Shown piece after piece: positions 1-7,669 of a DNA stretch of 27,523 bases. The stretch is from the NCBI GenBank assembly GCA_016297325.1, contig JAEDGW010000021.1, forward strand, positions 1 to 27,523, read 5' to 3'. Made by a program: the position numbers and the translations under genes. The notes below the pieces were generated by a model. It was not told where the DNA came from. It was given only the letters and a program-made list of their open reading frames with translations, and searched no databases. This stretch comes from Coprococcus sp. Its GTDB lineage: Bacteria; Bacillota; Clostridia; Lachnospirales; Lachnospiraceae. Every line of letters starts with the position of its first letter. Position 1 is the first letter of the stretch.

Positions 1-382
1 AAGTATATCCGGATTCTATCAGCTCATATACCGTCTCACAGCGGTCAAACTTTACACTGGCATCTTTTTTCGCAAGCTTCTTCATCGACTGGTACAAAGT
101 TTTCGTATCCTGCAGGCTATCCCTGTCAAGATCCATTTTATAGCTGATGATCCTCATCGCCTCTATATTCTGTGCAAAGTCCTCGTCATGATTGCCGCGT
201 AGCAGAATTACATTTGGCGGGACATTCATTATCCATTCCAGCACCTCAGCGTTCTTTGGTCCCTTATCCACATAATCCCCGGCACATATCAGAGTGTCAC
301 TGTCTTCTAAATTTATCTTCTCAAGCATCCGGATCAGCTCGTCATAGCATCCGTGAATGTCCGATATTACATAACTGCCCAT
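1..382 (-). CDS. Metallophosphoesterase (serine/threonine phosphatase-like), 3' end cut by window edge
   Basis: The visible 127 residues are the N-terminal part of a calcineurin-like phosphoesterase. The first residues carry the metal-binding motif SDIHG (family GDxHG), followed by GDYVDKGP (family GDxVDRG) and GNHD (family GNHE). These bind the two-metal centre that hydrolyses phosphate esters, either on phosphoproteins or on small substrates such as diadenosine tetraphosphate. The ATG at 382 follows a GGGAGG ribosome binding site. The gene starts only 11 bp after the permease stop, so it may be the distal member of that operon. The C-terminal part lies outside the window, so the subfamily cannot be decided. 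Confidence 0.85.
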   Translation of the reverse strand, partial: MGSYVISDIHGCYDELIRMLEKINLEDSDTLICAGDYVDKGPKNAEVLEWIMNVPPNVILLRGNHDEDFAQNIEAMRIISYKMDLDRDSLQDTKTLYQSMKKLAKKDASVKFDRCETVYELIESGYT

Positions 383-393
383 AAAAGCCTCCC

Positions 394-2061
394 TTATACT
401 TTTTTTCTGTCTATTGCGCGATTCAGGATAAGAAGTGCCGTGGTGGTAAAGAATACGCATATCACCGCCATCGCCATTCCAACCGACACGCTTCCCTGTT
501 CAAATTCCCTGACTATAAATGTCGATACGACAAGTGTGTTCGGGGGTGCTATCAGACTTGCCGTGACAAGTTCACGGAACGATATGATGAATGTCATCAT
601 CCAGCCTGCCGCCACGCCCTTCTTTATCAGCGGAAGTGTTATTCGTCTGAATATATACACGGGGCTTCCGCCGAACACCTGCCCTGCCGCCATAAGGCTT
701 CCACTCACCTGTGAAAATGACGAAGTGACATATTGTATCGTATACGGCAGAAACAGAACCACGTATGCCAGCACCAGGATTCCCATAGTATTGTAGAGCG
801 GCAGTACATTATATATCTGATTCCAGAACAACATTATTCCTATGACCAGGACTATTCCCGGAAGCATTTCCGGCAGAAGTCCCACTCCCTCAAGGACTTT
901 TCTGAACCTGAATTTTGATCTTCTTACAGCCAGTACTATGAGTGTTCCGAGCAGCGCACATATAGTTGCCGCTGTCACTGCGAGCACAAAGCTGTTTAGA
1001 AGCGCATTTATTCCCTTTGTGTTCTCAGTAAAAAGCTCCACATAATGCTGGAATGTAAAGTTTCCCTTTGCAAATCCATAGCCACGAAGCTTTATAAGTG
1101 AAGTGGATATAACCGAAAAATAAGGAATTCCGACTGCAATGACCAGAACCAGCACAATGTAGATCCACGCCTGCACATTCACAACCGCTGGAAGTTTGAC
1201 TTCCGTAAATTTTTTTCCCTTGCCGCTCACCAGATTATAGGTTCTTCTGGTCGTAATGTAATTCTGCAGCAGCCACATGCACAGACACACACCTATGAGA
1301 ACTGATGACAAAGTCGCAGCCTTTCCGAACGCTACCGGTGCCACTGTTGCATACCTGTGGATCTCTGTGGTAAACACGTCAAATCCTATTCTCTTTCCAA
1401 GTGTTGACGGGGTTCCATATTCGGAAATAGTTTTTACAAATACCAGCAGAGCTCCTATGGCATAGTTGCCTGACAGCAATGGAATAAATATTTTCCTGAG
1501 CCTGCTTCCAAATCCCGCTCCAAACACAGCTCCCGCCTCTTCAAGACTGGACGGTATGTTCAGCATTGCGTTCTTCAGCATCGTCAACATAAATGGAAAC
1601 ACATGGAGACTCATAACTATCACAAGTCCCGCCAGAGTGAAGAACCATTTCTCACATCCCGCGGCTTTCGGCAGAAGCTGCTGTAAAAGTCCCCTCTTCT
1701 GCATGAAAAGTATCCATCCCATTGATGCGATGTACGGCGGTGTCATGAATGGAATCATGAACACTATATCAAAAAACCTGTATTTTGCAAATCTTGTCCT
1801 TGAGAACAGATATGCCAGGGGCGCTGCGATCAGTGTGGATACGATGACCACAAGCGCAGATAGGAGCAGTGAGTTTCCTATCATTTTGAGATTATCGCTG
1901 TTCTTCAAAGTCTGGGCTGCCAGCGTCATATCCAGATGCCCATCAGTTATAACCGCCTTGGCAAATATCATAACAAGAGGGCACACTATGAGTACCACCA
2001 ATATCGCAAGCAGAACCGGTACTCCTAATTTCTTTATCGTGTTGTTCATATTTTCTACCAA
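394..2061 (-). CDS. ABC transporter permease, fused double-domain ferric-iron type (FbpB-like)
   Basis: Inner-membrane permease of a binding-protein-dependent importer. The 555 residues hold about 12 membrane segments in two tandem permease domains. Each has an EAA loop that contacts the ATPase, at about residues 174-197 and 457-480. This duplicated layout is typical of the FbpB/AfuB ferric iron family. The gene follows those for the lipoprotein and the ATPase, completing the importer. The chosen start is TTG at 2061, with AAGGA four bases upstream; an in-frame ATG at 2049 is the alternative but lies 16 bases from that site. The substrate is inferred from family only; related importers carry iron, phosphonates or thiamine. 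Confidence 0.85.
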   Translation of the reverse strand: MVENMNNTIKKLGVPVLLAILVVLIVCPLVMIFAKAVITDGHLDMTLAAQTLKNSDNLKMIGNSLLLSALVVIVSTLIAAPLAYLFSRTRFAKYRFFDIVFMIPFMTPPYIASMGWILFMQKRGLLQQLLPKAAGCEKWFFTLAGLVIVMSLHVFPFMLTMLKNAMLNIPSSLEEAGAVFGAGFGSRLRKIFIPLLSGNYAIGALLVFVKTISEYGTPSTLGKRIGFDVFTTEIHRYATVAPVAFGKAATLSSVLIGVCLCMWLLQNYITTRRTYNLVSGKGKKFTEVKLPAVVNVQAWIYIVLVLVIAVGIPYFSVISTSLIKLRGYGFAKGNFTFQHYVELFTENTKGINALLNSFVLAVTAATICALLGTLIVLAVRRSKFRFRKVLEGVGLLPEMLPGIVLVIGIMLFWNQIYNVLPLYNTMGILVLAYVVLFLPYTIQYVTSSFSQVSGSLMAAGQVFGGSPVYIFRRITLPLIKKGVAAGWMMTFIISFRELVTASLIAPPNTLVVSTFIVREFEQGSVSVGMAMAVICVFFTTTALLILNRAIDRKKV

Positions 2062-2084
2062 TTGATCCTTTTCCCATATTCAAA

Positions 2085-2116
2085 ATGCGAGCCGGCAACA
2101 TCGCAGCGACTCGCAT
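2085..2116 (-). terminator. Intercistronic hairpin between binding protein and permease genes
   Basis: ATGCGAG (2085-2091) and CTCGCAT (2110-2116) form a perfect 7-bp inverted repeat with an 18-base spacer. It lies in the 81-bp gap after the binding-protein stop and, on the minus strand, is followed by TTTTG. Such a hairpin could act as a partial terminator or protect the upstream message from decay. Either would raise the binding protein level relative to the permease, a common arrangement in importer operons. The function is inferred. Confidence 0.5.
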
Positions 2117-2142
2117 CCATCTCTTACTTTTTCATCAGCACA

Positions 2143-3252
2143 TTATTTTGCACATATCTCATTTATCTTTGCCGCTGATTCATCCGAGATATTCATCATA
2201 GCATCCCAGTCACAGGTGATCTGTGGAATATCTGCATAATTTGCTCTCTTATCACAGGTGATATCGCTGCGGCCTGGAAGCAGATATGCATCCGCGATCA
2301 TCTTCTGTGCATCATCTGACAGCAGATAATCCATAAACGCCTTTGCGTTGTCAACATTTGGTGCTGTCTTCATGATCATTGCAGGACGTGGATTTACCAC
2401 TGTTCCTCCCTTTGGATAATATATTGCAAGTGGCTCGCCCTTATCTATAGAAGAATATGCATTGTAGTCCACACCTGCCACGAGGATTCCGACCTCTCCT
2501 GTTGTAACCGCCTCAAGTGCCGCCTTATTCGCACCCGGAACTGTCATTCCATTTGCTGCCATGGCTTCGAAATCGTCCCAGCCATTTGCATTTACATATC
2601 CGGCTACAAAATCTTTACATGCACCAGACTTCTCTGGATCTGGGATTGCGAGGAGATCCTTGTATTTCTCATCGGCAAGCTCCGACCAGTCTGCAGAAAG
2701 CTCCGGTACCACGGTCATGTTGTATATAACGCCAACCGCTGATGCACTGTAACCAACAAGTGTGGAATCGCTGTCTATCCATCCGTCTACAAGCTTGTCA
2801 GCATTTGCAGGGGTGTAAGACATAAGCTTATCCTGCGCCTTCATGGACAGACCGTCGGACCACGATGCAAGTATGACTACATCGGCAACAGGATTTGCTT
2901 CCTCCGCCTCAAGTCTTGCAAGTATCTCTCCTGTTGTTCCCTGAAATGTCTCAACCTCAACTCCCGTCTTAGCCTGGAAATCTGCTGCCAGGTCATCTGC
3001 CAGACCTGAAGGTGATGGCATATACACTGTCACTTTTCCGGACAATTCTGTCTTTGCAGCCTCGGTATCTGCCTGACTGTCCTCCGATGATGCTGCCTGT
3101 GTCTCTGTCTGTGTCTCCGCTTCTGTCTGTGCCTTTGTTGTCACTTCATCTGTGCCTGACCCTGACTCAGATGAACCTTCGCTGCTGCCACATGCCGCCA
3201 TTGACAAACACATAGCTCCTGCAAGTACTAAAGATAAGATTTTCTTTTTCAT
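2143..3252 (-). CDS. Iron(III)-type ABC transporter substrate-binding lipoprotein (FbpA/AfuA-like)
   Basis: Extracellular solute-binding lipoprotein of 369 residues. It opens with a basic, hydrophobic signal peptide and a lipobox ending SMAAC (Cys21), followed by a linker of about 50 residues rich in Ser, Glu and Thr. The mature domain, with TVYMPSPSG, a FQGTTGE stretch and ADVVILASW, matches the COG1840 ferric-binding family. The start is the ATG at 3252 after AAAGGAAAGGAAG; a longer reading frame to 3297 lacks such a site. The paired Tyr-Tyr that coordinates iron in classical FbpA is not evident. The nearest region reads VDYNAYSS, so iron as ligand is a family-level guess. It follows the ATPase by 25 bp. 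Confidence 0.85.
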   Translation of the reverse strand: MKKKILSLVLAGAMCLSMAACGSSEGSSESGSGTDEVTTKAQTEAETQTETQAASSEDSQADTEAAKTELSGKVTVYMPSPSGLADDLAADFQAKTGVEVETFQGTTGEILARLEAEEANPVADVVILASWSDGLSMKAQDKLMSYTPANADKLVDGWIDSDSTLVGYSASAVGVIYNMTVVPELSADWSELADEKYKDLLAIPDPEKSGACKDFVAGYVNANGWDDFEAMAANGMTVPGANKAALEAVTTGEVGILVAGVDYNAYSSIDKGEPLAIYYPKGGTVVNPRPAMIMKTAPNVDNAKAFMDYLLSDDAQKMIADAYLLPGRSDITCDKRANYADIPQITCDWDAMMNISDESAAKINEICAK

Positions 3253-3277
3253 TTTTTCTTCCTTTCCTTTGAACATA

Positions 3278-4231
3278 TCAAACTGTGATAATATCATTTT
3301 TCTTTATGTAAATAGGAATCTGTATTCCCACCGACATACTCCTGTCAGACAATACCTTCCACTGCCTGTCCTCATGTCTCAGATGCACCTGATATGTATC
3401 CCCCAGGAACTGATTTGACAGAACCTGAGCCATAACTTTCATGTCTCCATATCCCTCATCCAGACTTGCTTTCTCCGGCCTGAACATGTGGTGCTCATCT
3501 ATCCAGTTTGCCGAACCCACGAAGTGTCCGACAAACTCAGTCGCCGGAGCCTGGTATATATTCTCCGGTGTGTCATACTGTTCAACGGTTCCCCTCGACA
3601 TGACCGCTATCATATCGCTCATACTCATGGCCTCCATCTGATCGTGAGTCACAAATACAGCTGTTATCTTCAGCCTGTTTATAAGACTGGTAAGTTCTGT
3701 TCTCATCTCTTCCCGGAGCAAAGCATCCAGGGCCGACAGTGGCTCATCAAACAATATACACTCAGGCTGTATGACTATCGCCCTTGCAAATGCAACTCTC
3801 TGCTGCTGCCCTCCGGACATCTGATGAGGATATCTGTCCGCAAACTCTTCAAGCTGGACAGCCCTTAGTGCATCCATGACCTTCTCCTTGAGTCCATCTG
3901 TACGTTTTGCCGCCCGAAGTCCAAATGCGACATTCTCAAATACACTCATGTGCGGCCACAGGGCAAAATCCTGAAACACAAATCCCAGTTTTCTTTTTTC
4001 GGGTGGCACATTTATCCTCTTTTTCTCTGAGAAAACACAGGTATTGCCAAGCCATATCTCCCCTTTATCAGGAGTCTCAAGTCCCGATATCATTCGGAGC
4101 AGTGTGGTCTTCCCGCAGCCGGATGGTCCCAGAAGTGTGGTAAAGCTTCCACTTTTTATTACCAGGCTGGTGTGCTGTATGACCTTCTTGTCCCCATATG
4201 ACTTTTCTATGTCTTTTAATCGTATCTCCAT
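3278..4231 (-). CDS. ABC transporter ATP-binding protein, FbpC/PotA-like
   Basis: Cytoplasmic ATPase of the importer, 317 residues. Walker A GPSGCGKTT is at residues 35-43, a Q-loop in VFQDF near 86-90, the signature MSGGQQQR at 138-145, Walker B CILFDEP at 158-164 and the switch His at 196 in VTHDQ. The C-terminal 80 or so residues form a TOBE-like domain, as in iron and polyamine importers. The start is the ATG at 4231 after GAGGTG; the in-frame extension to 4300 is not needed. It is the first gene of the operon (ATPase, binding protein, permease). Confidence 0.9.
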   Translation of the reverse strand: MEIRLKDIEKSYGDKKVIQHTSLVIKSGSFTTLLGPSGCGKTTLLRMISGLETPDKGEIWLGNTCVFSEKKRINVPPEKRKLGFVFQDFALWPHMSVFENVAFGLRAAKRTDGLKEKVMDALRAVQLEEFADRYPHQMSGGQQQRVAFARAIVIQPECILFDEPLSALDALLREEMRTELTSLINRLKITAVFVTHDQMEAMSMSDMIAVMSRGTVEQYDTPENIYQAPATEFVGHFVGSANWIDEHHMFRPEKASLDEGYGDMKVMAQVLSNQFLGDTYQVHLRHEDRQWKVLSDRSMSVGIQIPIYIKKNDIITV

Positions 4232-4291
4232 ATGATATACACCTCGTATAATATATATCGCCATCTCGCACAGGCGAGCCAGGCTGACCTC

Positions 4292-4308
4292 TGTGATCAT
4301 CTATCACA
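4292..4308 (-). promoter_or_regulatory. Palindrome TGTGAT-N5-ATCACA upstream of the iron-type ABC operon
   Basis: A perfect 6-bp inverted repeat, TGTGAT and ATCACA around CATCT, lies 60-77 bp upstream of the ATPase start. On the minus strand it follows a -10-like TAATAT (near 4318-4323), so it would overlap the transcription start. It resembles CRP/FNR-type half sites (TGTGA/TCACA), but with 7 rather than 6 intervening bases. A second inverted repeat, CTCGC-ACAG-GCGAG, lies at 4265-4278 in the leader. The operator role is inferred from position and symmetry. Confidence 0.4.
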
Positions 4309-4386
4309 ACAATCGCATATTATCCCACCCTTGTAAAAGCTGGCACCATCTGGGTGTAAAGTTTTGGTAAACATCTGGTCAGACAC

Positions 4387-4419
4387 AAAAAGCCATCCGG
4401 ACTTTTTTGTCCGGATGGC
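4387..4419 (-). terminator. Rho-independent terminator, minus strand
   Basis: GCCATCCGGAC (4392-4402) and GTCCGGATGGC (4409-4419) form a perfect 11-bp stem around a 6-base loop. Read on the minus strand it is followed by TTTTTGTG. It would stop transcription coming leftward from the 4710-10853 gene cluster before the iron-type operon. Confidence 0.8.
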
Positions 4420-4500
4420 CGTGTAATTCTCTTTAATATTTTTGTTAAATAACTTTTTATATTCTGTACTCTCTTTATTTCATCCCCTAATTATCAATTA

Positions 4501-4641
4501 AATTCTACAGCCTCCCTTGTATTTATTCTTGCAGCATATATTGTAGGCTATGATGACCAGCTGTATTTCAGCCGTTTATTCCGCAAACAAAAGGGATTCT
4601 CCCCTTCACAGTATAGAAAAATTGGGAAGAACCTATTATAA
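4501..4641 (+). pseudogene. Remnant of an AraC-family regulator (C-terminal helix-turn-helix end)
   Basis: In plus frame 1 this stretch reads as the last part of an AraC/XylS DNA-binding domain. The segment AYIVGYDDQLYFSRLFRKQK, followed by GFSPSQYRK, matches the family pattern (VGY-d-YFSRLFKK-GxSPsxYR), and the frame ends with TAA at 4639-4641. No start codon, first helix or sensory domain is present upstream, where the sequence becomes AT-rich and unlike protein. It is about 45 codons of a protein normally near 280 or more residues, so it is a decayed fragment. It lies between two terminator hairpins. Confidence 0.7.
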
Positions 4642-4643
4642 AC

Positions 4644-4676
4644 ATAAGGGCTCTGCAAAGTTTGCACAGCCCTTAT
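4644..4676. terminator. Strong hairpin after the AraC remnant and the FliB-like gene
   Basis: ATAAGGGCT (4644-4652) pairs perfectly with AGCCCTTAT (4668-4676), and the interior TGCAAA/TTTGCA continues the stem. It sits between the AraC remnant (plus, ends 4641) and the FliB-like gene (minus, ends 4710). Neither side has an immediate long T-run. It is probably the terminator once used by the regulator, or by both converging genes. Confidence 0.6.
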
Positions 4677-4709
4677 ACTTACTTTCTGCCATTTTCATTT
4701 TTTGACTTA

Positions 4710-5819
4710 TCATCCAAACCAATCCAGCATCTCCACTTGTTCCAGATTTTCATCTGAATGTTCTATTTCTCTGGAGTATCTGTATACAAGTTCGATCAAA
4801 TCATCCATTACCAGATCATCTCCATTTTTGAGCCATCTAGCCATGAGCAGCATATAAAGCTCAACAGCATGTCCCACACAGGCATTCACCTTGCCATCTA
4901 TATTGCCATCATACACTGCACCGAGAAGATATATTGATATAAAATATACTATGATCTGCTCAATAAAAACTTCCATTGATATATGACTTTCCCCGTCAAC
5001 TGCTCTTACGCTGTTGTCTCTCCACCAAGTCTCAAATTTCTCTCTGTTCTCAACGAATTTTCCTTCACCCGCACTGAACAAAAGCTCCTGTGACTCAATG
5101 AGCACATCCTCCCAGTCATCATACAAAAGTTCAAGATCTTCGATGAGAAACATAGCCTGCTTCTGAAGCAACATATACTCTTCATGTTCTCCGTGGATCT
5201 CCGGCTTATCCTGTTCCTCACACTCATCCCACATGACAAGGTCGCCCTCGTCATAGTGTCTCTGAGCCGACGCACCGATCTGTAGTACCCGCTCTATTCT
5301 GCTCCGGATGTCCACACTTCTGTCCTGAATGACATTCAGTATCGCCTCCCGGATATCCTCCAGATTGGAGTACAGGAAATAATCAAAGTCATCGAACACC
5401 TCGTCCTCGTCATCCTCCTCGGTCACAAATGTGACCTTGTCAGTGATGTTCATCAGTATACGTGCCACTTCAGGACATGAAAGTGATAATGAAACCTCGC
5501 GCACGTTCTCGAATTCCTCCGTATGTCTCGGATACTCCCTGCAGGTGGTACAAAGGCTTTCCTTACCCATATGTATATACATGTCACATAGCATATCATC
5601 CCGCAGAAATGCACACTTTCCACTTCTGCCGTGTCTGAAAACGCCTTCTTTCCAATTTACCTTGCGGCGCAGCTCATCCCTGTACTCACCATTATAATCC
5701 TCATATTTTTCCAACGAATCGTCATCTATCACTATCTGCCATTTGCCGCAGCATGTATCCGGGCATTTGTCCGCTATGCAGCTGAATTTCTTATAATAAT
5801 CCGGGTATGTGTAAATCAT
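4710..5819 (-). CDS. FliB-like protein (flagellin lysine-N-methylase family), cysteine-rich
   Basis: A 369-residue acidic cytoplasmic protein. The N-terminus begins MIYTYPDYYKKFSCIADKC and carries Cys14, Cys19, Cys23 and Cys24. Further cysteines follow in GKCAF, DMLCDMY, LCTTCREYPRH and LSCPEVAR. This spacing is characteristic of the FliB family, named for flagellin lysine methylation, and of YkgJ-type metal-binding clusters. The ATG at 5819 has AAAGGAG at good spacing; an upstream in-frame start at 5843 is less likely. No flagellar gene is near. It is the last gene after the kinase (gap 40 bp), so its target may be something other than flagellin. The family call is good; the activity is unproven. 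Confidence 0.75.
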   Translation of the reverse strand: MIYTYPDYYKKFSCIADKCPDTCCGKWQIVIDDDSLEKYEDYNGEYRDELRRKVNWKEGVFRHGRSGKCAFLRDDMLCDMYIHMGKESLCTTCREYPRHTEEFENVREVSLSLSCPEVARILMNITDKVTFVTEEDDEDEVFDDFDYFLYSNLEDIREAILNVIQDRSVDIRSRIERVLQIGASAQRHYDEGDLVMWDECEEQDKPEIHGEHEEYMLLQKQAMFLIEDLELLYDDWEDVLIESQELLFSAGEGKFVENREKFETWWRDNSVRAVDGESHISMEVFIEQIIVYFISIYLLGAVYDGNIDGKVNACVGHAVELYMLLMARWLKNGDDLVMDDLIELVYRYSREIEHSDENLEQVEMLDWFG

Positions 5820-5859
5820 ATGTACTCCTTTATATATAATCATGCCATTATTCCATTCA

Positions 5860-6894
5860 TCAGCTCTGCAGCACGATCACGAACTTGTTACCGCCCTTTT
5901 GGGGAATAACACTTAACATTCCGCCCTGCTTTTCTATGATCTCCCTTGACAGATAAAGGCCTATTCCAACGCCATCCTTGTCACCGGAATTTCTGCCACG
6001 GTAAAACCTCTCAAATATATGTGTGCGCTCATCCTCTCCTATTGGTTCATTCTCATCTGTCACACTGATTTCAACCGTGAGCCCTAGTTTTCTGACCGAC
6101 AGGACTATCTCACTTCCAGTTTTTCCGTATTTTATTGCATTGTCCAAAAGATTGAAACACGCTTCCGCTGTCCATCTTCTGTCATGCTGTATATCACATT
6201 TCACCTGTTCATCATATCTGATAGTTATACCGGCGTTTTTCGCACTCACATATACATCTTTCACTGCCTGCAGCACAGTGTCATTTATACTCTGGCTTTT
6301 CACATCGAGATTGATAAGTCCGCTTTCCAGTCTGGATACCTTTATCATACTCTCCGAGAGAAATGACAAGCGCTCCACCGCCAGCTCAAGGACTTGCAAG
6401 TACTGAGTACGCTCATCATCACTTATATCCGGATTTTTCAGAAAATCCGTGTACATCCTCAGGTTCGATATTGGCGTCTTCAGTTGATGGGAAAGATCCG
6501 ATACCAGCCCCTTAATATTCTCATGCTCCAGCCTCTCTCTGGAATTCTGAAGCTTCAGCGCATCGATTATCTTGTCAACCTTGCTCTGCAGCCTTGATAC
6601 CAGCGAGTCATCATTTTCCGGAAATACCTGCTGCCGTTTCAGCTCAGAGAGATTGTCCAGAAGATCCGACATAGCTGCCACGACCTCCGAAATAAAGTCA
6701 TCATCTGCCTTCTGCAGCAACCTTATGACAACAAACATAACTACACCACACGCCAGTGCGCCTATGGCCGCAAGTATTTTCCCTGAACATACATACTCAA
6801 ATACTGCTAAAAACACAAACAAAAGAAGTGAGCATACATACAGCATCCTCACTCTCTTCGTATATTTACCATAGTTTTCAATATATTTATCCAT
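5860..6894 (-). CDS. Sensor histidine kinase with two membrane helices and no extracellular sensor domain
   Basis: A 344-residue membrane kinase. Two hydrophobic segments (about residues 16-36 and 40-60) are separated by only a few residues, so there is almost no outside loop. Then come a linker or coiled coil (65-125), the H-box SDLSHQLKTP with phosphorylated His136, the N-box CFNLLDNAIKYG, and the G-boxes GVGIGLYLSREI. The design is like intramembrane-sensing kinases such as BceS, which take their signal from a partner ABC transporter. The adjacent ATPase and FtsX-like permease fit that idea. It starts 24 bp after the response regulator. Confidence 0.88.
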   Translation of the reverse strand: MDKYIENYGKYTKRVRMLYVCSLLLFVFLAVFEYVCSGKILAAIGALACGVVMFVVIRLLQKADDDFISEVVAAMSDLLDNLSELKRQQVFPENDDSLVSRLQSKVDKIIDALKLQNSRERLEHENIKGLVSDLSHQLKTPISNLRMYTDFLKNPDISDDERTQYLQVLELAVERLSFLSESMIKVSRLESGLINLDVKSQSINDTVLQAVKDVYVSAKNAGITIRYDEQVKCDIQHDRRWTAEACFNLLDNAIKYGKTGSEIVLSVRKLGLTVEISVTDENEPIGEDERTHIFERFYRGRNSGDKDGVGIGLYLSREIIEKQGGMLSVIPQKGGNKFVIVLQS

Positions 6895-6918
6895 ATTATC
6901 TCTGTTATATACCCCTGC

Positions 6919-7605
6919 CTATGTCTCGCCAAATGTATATCCAATTCCAAACACCGTGATCACGTACTCCGGATTGCCAGCATCCTTTTCTATCTTCTGA
7001 CGCAGTCTTCTGATATGCACATTCAGCGTGTTCTCATCCACATAATTTTCGTTGTCATCCCAAATCTTCTGTATGATCATATCCCTTGTGAGAACTCGCC
7101 CCTTATTTTTTATCAGCAGTTCCAGTATCCTGTATTCCGTAACGGACAGCTTTATCGGTTCATCCGATATGTACACCTGCATCCGCTCAAAGTCAACACT
7201 CATATCCCCATAATGAAAACGTTCGTGCTTCACCCCATCCAGTGCATTTTCACTTCTTCGAAGGACTGCCTCTATCCGCTGATACAGAAGTTCCACGGAA
7301 AACGGCTTCGCTATATAGTCATCGCAGCCGGCCCGGAACCCCTCTATCATATCAGCCTCCGTATCTCTTGCCGTGAGGAAGATGATCGGGACATTTGTAC
7401 TTTTTCTCAGTTCTCTGCAATAGTCAAGGCCCCTTCCATCGGGAAGGTTTCTGTCAAGCAATATCAGATCGAAGCCATGTTCCAGACAGCCATCCGCCTC
7501 CTTGCATGAGTACGCAGTTTCAACTTCGTATCCCATCTTTTCAAGGAATAGCTTCACACCTCCACATATGATCACATCATCCTCCACAACCAAAATACGC
7601 TTCAT
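6919..7605 (-). CDS. OmpR/PhoB-family response regulator
   Basis: A 228-residue two-domain regulator. The receiver domain (1-115) has the acidic pair ED at 8-9, phospho-acceptor Asp51 in LILLDRNLPDG, a Thr in FLTARD and Lys in IAKPF. The C-terminal winged helix (about 130-228) ends with the family pattern VHIRRLRQKIE followed by VFGIGYTF. The start is the ATG at 7605 after AGGAG; an ATG five codons upstream lies in front of that site. It is cognate to the kinase that follows and presumably controls the upstream transporter genes. Confidence 0.92.
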   Translation of the reverse strand: MKRILVVEDDVIICGGVKLFLEKMGYEVETAYSCKEADGCLEHGFDLILLDRNLPDGRGLDYCRELRKSTNVPIIFLTARDTEADMIEGFRAGCDDYIAKPFSVELLYQRIEAVLRRSENALDGVKHERFHYGDMSVDFERMQVYISDEPIKLSVTEYRILELLIKNKGRVLTRDMIIQKIWDDNENYVDENTLNVHIRRLRQKIEKDAGNPEYVITVFGIGYTFGET

Positions 7606-7669
7606 ACTTTCTCCTATCAATTACATGCTGATTCCATATCATTTTCACGACTCCCAGTCTGCCAAATAT

